Of a DNA stretch of 28,379 bases, positions 6,096 through 12,548 are shown piece by piece; the first letter of the stretch is position 1, and every line of letters starts with the position of its first letter. A program made the translations under genes and the position numbers. This DNA is from a virus. The notes beneath the pieces were generated by a model that was not told the origin of the DNA, ran no database searches, and worked only from the letters and a program-made list of their open reading frames with translations. Where the stretch lies: the IMG/VR virus record IMGVR_UViG_3300044611_001145, positions 1 through 28,379 of that record. The stretch is one strand, 5' to 3'.

Positions 6096-7552
6096 CATTG
6101 CGGCACGCATCGTTTTTTTCGGGCGCGGGCGGGTTGGACATTGGGTTTGAACGGGCGGGAATCCGCACCGTGTCGCATTCCGAGATTGATCCATACGCGT
6201 CCGCGGTCTTGAAACGGCATTGGCCGGAAACGCCAAACCTTGGCGACATCACGGCAATCGGTTGGGAGGACATTCCACATGCAGAAATCTGGTCGGGCGG
6301 ATTCCCGTGCCAAGACTTATCCGTCGCGGGAAAACGCGCTGGGTTCGGCGGTTCACGGTCATCTCTCGCATTCACATTCCTTGACCTTGTTGAACGAGGT
6401 CGACCTCGGTGGCTCGTGCTGGAAAATGTCACGGGACTTTTCACATCCAACAACGGTGCAGATTTCCGACGGCTCATTGGGGAGATTGCCCAACTCGGGT
6501 ATGGCGTGGCGTGGCGCACCGTTGACGCTCGCCATTTCGGTGTTGCACAACGACGAAGGCGCGTCTTTATCGTCTGCAACCGTGACGACGCTTTCAATGG
6601 TGTTGGAGCCCAACGCGCCGCGGAGGTTCTCGTTGAGTGCGAAGGCGGCTGCGGGCATATTGCGGCGGGCGGATCGCCGCGAGAAGACGCTTCCAGAATC
6701 GTTGCGGCACGCGTTGGAAACTCTGGCGGCGACATCTCCGCAACCGTCACCGCAAAATGGTCAAAGGGAAGCGGGGGACCGGCTGGCGACGAAACCCAAA
6801 ACCTCGCCGTCGGTTCGTCGGTTGACACCGATGGAAACGGAACGGTTGATGGGGTGGCCAGACGGGTGGACAATCGTGGAATCCTGGGGCAAACCAACGA
6901 TGGGGATTTTCAAACGGAAGAAACGGTGAAGGCGTTTCAAACCCGTGTGGATGAAAAACACGGCAACTTCACAATGACCGAAACGGATGTTGCAAATTCG
7001 ATTTCGGCATTGTGGGCGGCTGACACTTCGCATCGGTCAATGACGCTTGTCAACACATTCGGGGCAGAAACCCACCGCGCATTGCAAGCGCGGGATTGGA
7101 AGGCTGGGGTTGCGAATCAGGACATTGGCCAAGAAGGTTTCCTCGTTGGCGAACCCGTGCTTTCATTCCCGTCGCGGTTCGGATCAAACGCCAATGTCAC
7201 CGAAGATCAAGCGCAATCGTTCGCGCACAATGCGGGCGCTCCGGCGGTGCTGGTCGGCTCGTCGTATGACGGGCTGAATCAGAAATTTGACGGGGATGGC
7301 GCACATCGAACCTTGCGGATCGGTCGCGATTCGTCGGATTTCGTGGTCGCCGAACCAGAAATCACGGACGGTGACCCGATGTTGCCCGTCGGTCTGGACG
7401 GTCATCGCTATCGGTGCTGCGGGAATGGCGTTGTTGCCCCCGTTGCGGAATGGATTGGTCGCCGCATTGTTGCGGTTGATGCCAAATATATGTTGGGGTC
7501 GGCAGCGGGTTATGCCGACCCCAACGCCAATGCAGAAGGAGGCGGACGATGA
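6092..7552 (+). CDS. DNA cytosine-5 methyltransferase (Dcm-type)
   Basis: 486 residues from the ATG overlapping the previous stop. Motif I is FFSGAGGLDIGF (8-19), motif IV GGFPCQDLS with catalytic Cys73, motif VI ENV (111-113), motif VIII QRRRRVF (153-159) and motif X YRCCGNGVV (GN at 444-445). The long stretch between VIII and X would be the target-recognition region. The usual motif IX (RRLTPxExxRLxGxPDxW) is not found before motif X in this frame. A very good copy lies at 6813-6872 in another frame (see 6240-6929). It presumably protects phage DNA from host restriction; no cognate endonuclease is adjacent. Recognition sequence cannot be predicted. Confidence 0.88.
   Translation: MTLRHASFFSGAGGLDIGFERAGIRTVSHSEIDPYASAVLKRHWPETPNLGDITAIGWEDIPHAEIWSGGFPCQDLSVAGKRAGFGGSRSSLAFTFLDLVERGRPRWLVLENVTGLFTSNNGADFRRLIGEIAQLGYGVAWRTVDARHFGVAQRRRRVFIVCNRDDAFNGVGAQRAAEVLVECEGGCGHIAAGGSPREDASRIVAARVGNSGGDISATVTAKWSKGSGGPAGDETQNLAVGSSVDTDGNGTVDGVARRVDNRGILGQTNDGDFQTEETVKAFQTRVDEKHGNFTMTETDVANSISALWAADTSHRSMTLVNTFGAETHRALQARDWKAGVANQDIGQEGFLVGEPVLSFPSRFGSNANVTEDQAQSFAHNAGAPAVLVGSSYDGLNQKFDGDGAHRTLRIGRDSSDFVVAEPEITDGDPMLPVGLDGHRYRCCGNGVVAPVAEWIGRRIVAVDAKYMLGSAAGYADPNANAEGGGR
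6240..6929 (+). CDS. Overlapping ORF carrying methyltransferase motif IX and an LSxKAAxGILRRA segment
   Basis: An open frame of 229 codons lies entirely inside the methyltransferase gene in another reading frame. Such overlaps are usually chance, but this one encodes two protein-like stretches. Residues 129-147 contain RFSLSAKAAAGILRRADRR followed by KTLPESLRHALETLA, a pattern I associate with phage methyltransferase-linked proteins. Residues 193-210 read RRLTPMETERLMGWPDGW, a near-ideal C5-methyltransferase motif IX, which the main frame lacks. It could be a real overlapping gene, a product made by frameshifting near 6812, or a relic of rearrangement. No clear ribosome-binding site is seen before its first ATG. 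Confidence 0.4.
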   Translation: MATSRQSVGRTFHMQKSGRADSRAKTYPSRENALGSAVHGHLSHSHSLTLLNEVDLGGSCWKMSRDFSHPTTVQISDGSLGRLPNSGMAWRGAPLTLAISVLHNDEGASLSSATVTTLSMVLEPNAPRRFSLSAKAAAGILRRADRREKTLPESLRHALETLAATSPQPSPQNGQREAGDRLATKPKTSPSVRRLTPMETERLMGWPDGWTIVESWGKPTMGIFKRKKR

Positions 7553-7698
7553 AACTTGATCGGCGAAACGATCCCGTGACGATCACGGATTTCCGGCATT
7601 TGGGTTCACGGGAAACCCGCACACGGTCAACGGTGACGATCTGGATGATGGCCGCGGTCATCATCCTGGCAATCATCGTCAAGGCGGTGGTGCGATGA
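7549..7698 (+). CDS. 49-residue single-TM protein
   Basis: ATG at 7549 overlaps the methyltransferase stop and has AGAAGGAGG (7535-7543) ideally spaced upstream. Residues 1-30 are polar and basic (MKLDRRNDPVTITDFRHLGS and on). Residues 31-47 are hydrophobic (IWMMAAVIILAIIVKAVV), so one membrane helix near the C-terminus is likely, with the head in the cytoplasm. Its own stop overlaps the nuclease start. Function unknown; the strong start signal makes this short gene credible. Confidence 0.65.
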   Translation: MKLDRRNDPVTITDFRHLGSRETRTRSTVTIWMMAAVIILAIIVKAVVR

Positions 7699-8573
7699 CC
7701 ACGATTTCAAAGGCGATTGATCCGAAACGGGTTGGCATTTCAAAATCGTTGGTCACGTCAACGGCGTTGTGCAACCGAAAAGGTTGGTTCAACGAACACA
7801 TCCGCACGGCTGACGGGTCGCGTCTGCCGCTGATCGCGCCGGAACGGGTCGCATTCGGTTCGGCATTGGACGAGGCGATTCTATTCATCGCATGGCACAT
7901 CCGCGAAGGTCTGCCGTGGCGTGAATCGGATGCCGTGGCCGAAGGATTGAAAGCGGCGTTGGGTCGGAAGCATCAACCGAACATCAATTGGGAGGTGTTC
8001 GAGGTGCAACTCCGCAACGCCGTGGCGATCTTCCGCGCGGATGTGCTGAACGACACCGTGCCGGATTCGCGTCCATTGGTGGATTTCCGCGGTTCAATGT
8101 TGCAAGGTCTGGATGGCGAATCGTTGCGGGTTGGCGATCTGATCGGAACACCCGATTTCATCATCAACGGGGACACCCGAACGAACGGGCGCACGCTGAT
8201 CTTGGATCTGAAGGCATCGTCACGGGCAAAATCCGAACGGGATTTGCGTTCGGCAGAATTGTCATTCTACGCGTGGCTTTGGTCGGTTCACACGGGCGGC
8301 GAATTGCCAGATGTCGGCTATTTGACCTTCGCGCGAACGGCTAAACCGCGCTATCAGTTGCTCGTCGGTGCGGCAGATGTTGGGCATTTGCTGCTCGCTG
8401 ATGAATTCGTCAAAACCACACGGGCGGTCATTGCGGCCAAACGCCAAGAAGATGTTGGGTTTTCCACATCATTTTGCGCGTCGTGTGAATGGCGAAAACC
8501 GAATCCAGAAGTGGGATTCGATGGATGTTCCATCGGACTGCTTGTGGCGGCAGAAGAAACGGAGGTGGAGTGA
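7695..8573 (+). CDS. Cas4/RecB-like PD-(D/E)XK nuclease with Cys cluster
   Basis: 292 residues from the ATG overlapping the previous stop. The PD-(D/E)XK core is visible as GTPDFII (Asp154), ILDLKAS (Asp171, Lys173) and a following helix AELSFYAWL in the place of the QxxxY motif. Cys26 (ALCNRKGWF) near the N-terminus and Cys261, Cys264 and Cys278 (FCASCEW ... DGC) near the C-terminus match the four-cysteine 4Fe-4S arrangement of Cas4 and AddB-type nucleases. Stand-alone phage Cas4-like exonucleases usually process DNA ends for recombination. It lies two genes before an ERF-like annealing protein, suggesting an exonuclease/annealase pair. No CRISPR array or other cas gene is present. Confidence 0.8.
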   Translation: MTTISKAIDPKRVGISKSLVTSTALCNRKGWFNEHIRTADGSRLPLIAPERVAFGSALDEAILFIAWHIREGLPWRESDAVAEGLKAALGRKHQPNINWEVFEVQLRNAVAIFRADVLNDTVPDSRPLVDFRGSMLQGLDGESLRVGDLIGTPDFIINGDTRTNGRTLILDLKASSRAKSERDLRSAELSFYAWLWSVHTGGELPDVGYLTFARTAKPRYQLLVGAADVGHLLLADEFVKTTRAVIAAKRQEDVGFSTSFCASCEWRKPNPEVGFDGCSIGLLVAAEETEVE

Positions 8574-9019
8574 TGGCGTGGGTCGCGACGGGGGATTCCA
8601 CATCGGAAGCGTGGCGACCTGGGGTTGTGAAATTGGTGGATGATGTGCGCGCGGCATTGTCGGACGATCTCCGGCGCGCACCGTGGAAGGGTTCGGCAAA
8701 CCCATTCGCGGGTCATTGCTATGTCGCATCGGAAACGGTGTTCCATATCCTTGGCGGTCGTGCGGCGGGGATCACCCCGATCCATATGAAGCACGAGGCG
8801 CAACCACATTGGGCGTTGCGGTTTTCGGATGGTTCAATCGTTGATCCGACCGCGGATCAATTCGCGACCCGTCCGAATTATTCGATGGCGCGCAATGCAA
8901 CATTTCTGACGGTGAAGCCGTCGCAACGGGCGGTCACATTGATCGCACGGATCAAATCGGGTTGGGTTCGGCCGGAAATTCGGTCGGCCAGAAATGGAGG
9001 CGATTCAAATGGCGTTTGA
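8573..9019 (+). CDS. Conserved phage protein, possible papain-like/transglutaminase-like fold
   Basis: 148 residues from the ATG overlapping the nuclease stop by one base. Conserved-looking blocks are FAGHCYVASETVFHILGG, HEAQPHWALRFSDGSIVDPTADQF. The order Cys, His, Asp (HCY ... HW ... VDPTADQ) is that of papain-like or transglutaminase-like folds, so a cysteine-dependent enzyme is possible; this is inference from residue order only. Phage relatives are generally annotated as hypothetical. It sits between a recombination nuclease and the ERF-like protein and may be part of that module or a neighbour by chance. Confidence 0.6.
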   Translation: MAWVATGDSTSEAWRPGVVKLVDDVRAALSDDLRRAPWKGSANPFAGHCYVASETVFHILGGRAAGITPIHMKHEAQPHWALRFSDGSIVDPTADQFATRPNYSMARNATFLTVKPSQRAVTLIARIKSGWVRPEIRSARNGGDSNGV

Positions 9020-9653
9020 TTTGAAGGACTATGTGGATGTGGCGGAGCGGCTCCGCGAATTCTATGAAAAGCACCCATCGGGTCGGGTGACCACCGCCAT
9101 CGTGGAGATGACGGACAAGCGGGTGGTCGTTCGGGCGGAGGCATTCCGTGCGGCGGATGCTGTCGTTCCGGCGGGGGTCGGTCATTCGGGATTGTCAATT
9201 CCTGGGGTGACCCCATACACGCGCGGATCGGAATTGGAGAATGCCGAAACTTCCGCCATCGGGCGGGCGTTGGTCGCGGCTGGTCTGGCATCCAAGCGGG
9301 TGGCATCGGCGGACGAGGTGATGGCCAAGCGGGTGGACGGCGTGACACCCGTGACCGTGACGATTGGCGAACACGCTCCCGTTGAAACGGTGGTCATGCC
9401 ATCAGACGATGATCGAATTTTGCGGGCGGCGATGTCGCTGGCGAACGCAGATCCGACCACGGGTTCCACATGTCCCGTTCACCGGAAGCCGTGGAAACTC
9501 CGTGAAGGAACATCGTCCAAGACGGGGAAGGATTATTCATTCTGGTCATGCGGATCCAAAGACGACAATGCCCCGCGGGGTTGGTGCGACCAGCAACCAT
9601 CCCCAGAATGGAAGGCGGCGAATGAACGCCGCAATTCGGATGGGGGCTATTGA
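9009..9653 (+). CDS. ERF-like single-strand DNA annealing protein with C-terminal zinc site
   Basis: 214 residues. The ATG at 9009 has TGGAGG at 8995-9000 upstream and overlaps the previous gene by 11 bases. The segment PYTRGSELENAETSAIGRALVAAGLA followed by KRVASADEV (~69-104) is the hallmark of ERF-type annealing proteins (ExxETSAxGRALAxxG). The C-terminal ~60 residues contain CPVHRKPW, FWSCG and GWCDQQPSPEW, a Cys/His zinc-ribbon-like tail seen in several phage members. It should anneal complementary single strands during recombination-dependent replication, working with the Cas4-like nuclease upstream and the resolvase-like protein at 11960. Confidence 0.75.
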   Translation: MAFDLKDYVDVAERLREFYEKHPSGRVTTAIVEMTDKRVVVRAEAFRAADAVVPAGVGHSGLSIPGVTPYTRGSELENAETSAIGRALVAAGLASKRVASADEVMAKRVDGVTPVTVTIGEHAPVETVVMPSDDDRILRAAMSLANADPTTGSTCPVHRKPWKLREGTSSKTGKDYSFWSCGSKDDNAPRGWCDQQPSPEWKAANERRNSDGGY

Positions 9654-10165
9654 TGTCGGAGGCGTGGATCAAGGTTGCCGTCAAAACGCTCCGTGATCCG
9701 AAGGTGGTCACCCTATCGTCCGACGCGGTGCGTTGGGCGTGGGTGGCCATCCTTCTGGCCGCGAAGGAACAAACGCCGCCCGGACATTTTGATTCGGAAC
9801 CCCATTTGCGGGCGGTCGTATCCCCGACCGTCGGGGAGCATTTCACCGAATTGGTGGAAAAAGGGTTGTTGAACATTGACCCAGACGGCGGGATTGCGCC
9901 CGCTCGATGGCGGAGATACCAGATTGACCCGACCGCGGCTGACCGTCAAAAGCGGGTTCGCGAACGTGACGGGCGTGACATTGCCGTGACGAAAACCGTG
10001 ACGGGGCGTGACATCGCCGTGACGCGTCACGCAAAAAATCGTGACGGTCACACCCTAGACATAGACAAGGACAAGGACATTGACAAGAAACTATTTATCT
10101 CAAACGGGAAGACGGAATCGGTGGGCGATGTGGTTCAACGGGCATTGAAGGCGGCCAAACCGTGA
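9653..10165 (+). CDS. Replication-initiator-like protein (phage replisome organiser type)
   Basis: 170 residues from the ATG overlapping the annealing-protein stop. The N-terminal ~85 residues look like a winged helix found in phage replication initiators (SEAWIKVAVKTLRDPKVVTL, RWAWVAILLAAKEQ, GHF, LVEKGLLNIDPDG, WRRYQIDPTAADRQKRVRE). The C-terminal part is low-complexity and charged with repeats RDIAVTK / RDIAVTR and DIDKDKDIDKK. The DNA coding for that repeat carries seven direct copies of CGTGAC (see repeat entry), like the lambda O gene with its internal origin. It probably binds its own gene and recruits host helicase; no helicase loader is seen. Confidence 0.6.
   Translation: MSEAWIKVAVKTLRDPKVVTLSSDAVRWAWVAILLAAKEQTPPGHFDSEPHLRAVVSPTVGEHFTELVEKGLLNIDPDGGIAPARWRRYQIDPTAADRQKRVRERDGRDIAVTKTVTGRDIAVTRHAKNRDGHTLDIDKDKDIDKKLFISNGKTESVGDVVQRALKAAKP
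9965..10051. repeat. CGTGAC iterons inside the initiator gene, candidate replication origin
   Basis: CGTGAC starts at 9965, 9974, 9985, 9997, 10007, 10018 and 10040, with an inverted copy GTCACG at 10026-10031 and GTGAC-G-GTCAC at 10041-10051. Spacings of 9, 11, 12, 10, 11 and 22 bases are close to helical turns. AT-richer sequence follows at about 10032-10105, which could be an unwinding element. Confidence 0.55.
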
Positions 10166-10689
10166 CCGAATACGCGGCACGGGGTCGGTTGGTGCTCCTG
10201 GACGGGGCAACATTGGCGACGGCGAAAATCGTTGCCAATGGCAGAAACGCCCAGAATGCCAACGCGCCAGATCGCCCCTACTACGACCGCGCATTGATGC
10301 AAGACGATGAAACGGCATCGCTCGCATCGGCGTGCGCGGAGGCGGCGGTGGCTGGATTGCTTGGCTTGGTTTGGCACGCCAAGGTTTGGGATGCGGCCGA
10401 TCACCACTTTCACCGTGACGAACCAGATGTGGGCGACACCATCGAGGTGCGCCGTATCCGTGAACCAGACAACGGGCTGGTGGTTCGGCAAAAGGATGTC
10501 GGGATGGGGAAAACCATCGTGATCGCATACCCGTTGCCGGAATCGGGGTTCGCAATCGTTGATGTCATCGGGTGGATGGTCGCCGATGACGCGTGGAGCG
10601 TGGGGGGCGACTATCGAACCCAGACGCGCCGCGTCCCGCAACGGGACATTCGGCCAATCGTTGAATTGATGGAAAGGGGCGCGCAATGA
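10162..10689 (+). CDS. Phage protein of unknown function, possibly PD-(D/E)XK-like
   Basis: 175 residues from a GTG that overlaps the preceding stop (GTGA). Features are EAAVAGLLGLVWHAKVWD, then DVGDTIEVRRI, then NGLVVRQKDVG and a hydrophobic strand IVIAYPL followed by FAIVDVIGWMVADD. The D-(x)n-ExR layout with an early Glu-rich helix and later strands resembles a restriction-endonuclease-like core; similar unnamed proteins are frequent in siphophages. Without structure prediction, nuclease activity is only a suggestion. It ends in ATGA, coupling it to the DUF1599-like gene. Confidence 0.55.
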   Translation: MTEYAARGRLVLLDGATLATAKIVANGRNAQNANAPDRPYYDRALMQDDETASLASACAEAAVAGLLGLVWHAKVWDAADHHFHRDEPDVGDTIEVRRIREPDNGLVVRQKDVGMGKTIVIAYPLPESGFAIVDVIGWMVADDAWSVGGDYRTQTRRVPQRDIRPIVELMERGAQ

Positions 10690-11030
10690 GAAAAGCAAAC
10701 ACAAGCGACCGAACATTTGAACAACGGATGGAGCCCTACTACACGGAGGCGTTCCAGATTCTGCGTGGTCGCCAGAAGGCATACGGTCCGGCGAACATCC
10801 TCACCGCGGGCGTGTGGGGTGTTATTGAACAAGCGACCAACAAGGTCGAACGCGCACGGGCGCAATTGTTCGGTGACATTTTGGCGGGGAAAATCGTGCT
10901 GGACGAAATGGACAACGAAACCGAAACCGTGTTCCGGGATTCGTTGATTGATTTGATGAACTATGCCGCCATTGCGCTGGCCGTATGGGACGGCGAATGG
11001 ACGGCAGACATGAAGATGGAGGGAAATTGA
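10686..11030 (+). CDS. DUF1599-like (nucleotide-modification-associated domain 1) protein
   Basis: 114 residues from the ATG overlapping the preceding stop. The core YGPANILTAGVWGVIEQATNK, then ERARAQLF, then ETVFRDSLIDLMNYAAIALAVW matches the all-helical domain known as DUF1599, with its YGPxNI and D-x-x-NYA-I motifs. The domain is thought to act in phage nucleotide or base modification and is distantly MazG-like in its acidic helices. Here it coexists with a C5 methyltransferase and a Mom-like protein. Whether it hydrolyses or modifies a nucleotide is unknown. Confidence 0.7.
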   Translation: MRKANTSDRTFEQRMEPYYTEAFQILRGRQKAYGPANILTAGVWGVIEQATNKVERARAQLFGDILAGKIVLDEMDNETETVFRDSLIDLMNYAAIALAVWDGEWTADMKMEGN

Positions 11031-11230
11031 TGACACGACGGGAAGAAGTGCTGCACGCAATCCGTGGATTCGTGAAGGCGAACGGGTATTCACCAACGGT
11101 TCGGGATTTGGCGGCGATCCTCGGGGTTGGTCATTCAACCATTCAACGGGCGTTGGAAGATCTGGTGAAGGACGGCAAAATCCAACGAGCAAATGGCGTG
11201 TCCCGTGGTCTGGTTTTGAAGGGGGAATGA
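11030..11230 (+). CDS. LexA-like winged-helix mini-repressor
   Basis: 66 residues from the ATG overlapping the preceding stop, with GGAGGGAAA at 11018-11026 upstream. The whole protein is one winged helix: EEVLHAIRGFVKANGYSPTV, then RDLAAILGVGHSTIQRALEDLVKDGKI, then GVSRGLVL. This is the LexA N-terminal DNA-binding pattern (GYxPTxRDLAxxLG...TIxxxLxxLxxxGxI) without the auto-cleaving peptidase domain, so it would not respond to RecA by self-cleavage. It may regulate phage promoters such as the palindrome-bearing one at 14486-14523, which is inference. Confidence 0.72.
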   Translation: MTRREEVLHAIRGFVKANGYSPTVRDLAAILGVGHSTIQRALEDLVKDGKIQRANGVSRGLVLKGE

Positions 11231-11232
11231 CG

Positions 11233-11427
11233 ATGCCGGTTTATCAGTTCCAATGTCCGATTTGTGGGGTGTTGGAAGAACGAATGCAATCAATCAATTC
11301 GCCGTGGGCGACCACGCAAACGCCACGGTGTGAAAAGTGTGGCCCTTGGATGGTGCGCGTCATCTCCGCACCGTCCATCGTTTACAAGGGCAAGGGGTGG
11401 GCGAAGAAAGAACGGGGGACGAAATGA
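11233..11427 (+). CDS. FmdB-like zinc-ribbon protein
   Basis: 64 residues. ATG 11233 is preferred over ATG 11227 because AAGGGGG (11219-11225) is correctly spaced for it and the family begins MPxYxxxC. The pattern MPVYQFQCPICGVLEERM, then PRCEKCGPWMVRVISAPSIV, ending KGKGWAKKE follows FmdB-type putative regulatory zinc ribbons, with CxxC pairs at residues 8-11 and ~35-38. The family has no firm biochemical role; small phage versions are common. Its stop overlaps the next ATG. Confidence 0.75.
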   Translation: MPVYQFQCPICGVLEERMQSINSPWATTQTPRCEKCGPWMVRVISAPSIVYKGKGWAKKERGTK

Positions 11428-11753
11428 CGGAATCAACGGTGTTCGCGTCTGGGGTGTTGCAATTCGCGTTTGACACGGATGAAACGCGGGTTGAATTTGT
11501 TCGGACAAACTACGCCACGGGCGGTCTGGCGGTGCTGGCACGGAATGCCGAAACCCACGAGCCGTTGGCTCGGATGTCTGCCAATTTCGAGGGCGAAACG
11601 CTCCCGCCGGACGAATTCTATTTGCGGAATTGGAGCGAAAACACGGAGATCGCCCAGTTGTTGATCTTGACGGGGGCAATCCAACCCGTTGCCAATGCGG
11701 AGCCGATGGAAATGAATCACGGGATAGCGTATCGTTGGCGCATCGTTGATTGA
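11424..11753 (+). CDS. Conserved phage protein resembling DUF4313
   Basis: 109 residues from the ATG in ATGA overlapping the previous stop. Blocks VEFVRTNYATGGLAVLARN, PLARMSANFEG, FYLRNWSENTEIAQLLI and GIAYRWRIVD resemble a short mixed alpha/beta family of unknown function (DUF4313-like: YxxGxLAIxL, LTVNL, then a DTNNxxEL-type helix). That assignment is from memory of pattern and is tentative. No catalytic residues stand out. It is followed by an 18-base gap with AAAGGA before the next gene. Confidence 0.55.
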   Translation: MTESTVFASGVLQFAFDTDETRVEFVRTNYATGGLAVLARNAETHEPLARMSANFEGETLPPDEFYLRNWSENTEIAQLLILTGAIQPVANAEPMEMNHGIAYRWRIVD

Positions 11754-11771
11754 CCCAGAAAGGACGGGTGA

Positions 11772-11960
11772 ATGAGCAAAGCAAAGCAGCAGGGCGGAAC
11801 GAAGCGCGCACCCGTGTGGCACGCCGTCCCGTGCTTCCATTGCGGCCAACCAATCCCGTCCGGCGCAGACGGGTGGCGCGTTCGATGGATCAACTTCACG
11901 GATGGCGGTCGCAGAATGGCGATGACATGGCAACACCGAAAATGCACGGGGGTGAAGTGA
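11772..11960 (+). CDS. Small zinc-finger-like protein
   Basis: 62 residues. ATG 11772 with AAAGGA at 11759-11764. The core is VPCFHCGQPIPSGADGWRV followed by WQHRKCTGVK, giving C-x2-C and a distal H-x2-C, a plausible single zinc site. The N-terminus is basic (MSKAKQQGGTKRAP). It overlaps the next start by one base. It may bind nucleic acid; no named family is recognised. Confidence 0.6.
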   Translation: MSKAKQQGGTKRAPVWHAVPCFHCGQPIPSGADGWRVRWINFTDGGRRMAMTWQHRKCTGVK

Positions 11961-12358
11961 TGGGACGGTTCAAAGACATCGCCACGGGCGAGCAGATCAA
12001 CACGGAGGAAATGCAGATCAAGCGAACCCGCGGGCGACGCGCTCGCAACCGAGGGAATGCGTTTGAACGAGAAGTTGCTGCCCGTTTGGGTGGCGATGCA
12101 AAACGCGTGGGGATGTACGGTTCCAAAACCGATGTGGAATCCCCGTGGCTGGCCGCGCAAACGAAGGTCGGTGGCTCATATCCCGAACGCATTGACGGGT
12201 GGTTGCGATCCATCAACGCCAAGAGCGACCAATTGCGCGCGGTGATCCTTGGTGATTCCCCTGGCGCGGGGATGCGCCGCCGGACGCTCATCGTGCTGGA
12301 TTTTGATGATTTCTGCGCGTGGTACTCAAACGAGACGGGCAATGAAGAAACGGAATGA
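11960..12358 (+). CDS. Holliday-junction-resolvase-like PD-(D/E)XK nuclease
   Basis: 132 residues from the ATG overlapping the previous stop. The N-terminal ~30 residues are basic (KRTRGRRARNRGNAFERE). The nuclease core reads GNAFEREVAARLGG, then YGSKTDVESPWLAAQTKVGG: Glu in the first helix, Asp in TDVE and Q-x-K in AQTK form the E...D...(Q)xK set of HJR-type phage resolvases. VILGDSPGAGMRRRTLIVLDFDDF completes the fold. It would resolve branched recombination or replication intermediates before packaging, consistent with ERF-like and Cas4-like genes upstream. Confidence 0.7.
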   Translation: MGRFKDIATGEQINTEEMQIKRTRGRRARNRGNAFEREVAARLGGDAKRVGMYGSKTDVESPWLAAQTKVGGSYPERIDGWLRSINAKSDQLRAVILGDSPGAGMRRRTLIVLDFDDFCAWYSNETGNEETE

Positions 12359-12548
12359 TTCAATCTTGACCCGCCGTGATCTGGTGTTGGCGTTCACCGA
12401 GGCGCGAACGCTGGCAGAGCGTGCGCTCGCATCTGCCCCCGAATATGTTCGCGGGTATCAGGACGGACTTGCCGTTGCCATTGAGATTGTGCGAGCATTG
12501 GACAATATGGATCGCGCAATCGTGCATCAAAAGGTCGAACGGCGTTGA
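12342..12548 (+). CDS. Small helical protein of unknown function
   Basis: 68 residues. ATG at 12342 lies 17 bases inside the previous gene. The product is nearly all helix-forming: LTRRDLVLAFTEARTLAERALASAPEYV, then GYQDGLAVAIEIVRALDNMD, then a basic tail HQKVERR. No metal site or membrane segment. Its stop overlaps the TTG start of the secreted protein that follows. Function not recognisable. Confidence 0.55.
   Translation: MKKRNDSILTRRDLVLAFTEARTLAERALASAPEYVRGYQDGLAVAIEIVRALDNMDRAIVHQKVERR

Noticed and set aside
4542-6897. Long minus-strand ORFs (for example 4542-5393, 5418-6236, 5749-6897)
   Set aside because: They mirror well-supported + strand genes, have Arg/Pro/Ser-rich shadow composition, no ribosome-binding sites and no recognisable domains. 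High GC makes such antisense frames common.
7695-8573. CRISPR-Cas system suggested by the Cas4-like protein
   Set aside because: No repeat-spacer array and no other cas gene are in the window; stand-alone Cas4-like nucleases are common in phages.
10686-11030. Z-genome (2-aminoadenine) pathway suggested by a MazG-like look of the DUF1599-like protein
   Set aside because: No PurZ, DatZ or DpoZ-like gene is present, and the YGPxNI pattern fits DUF1599 better.
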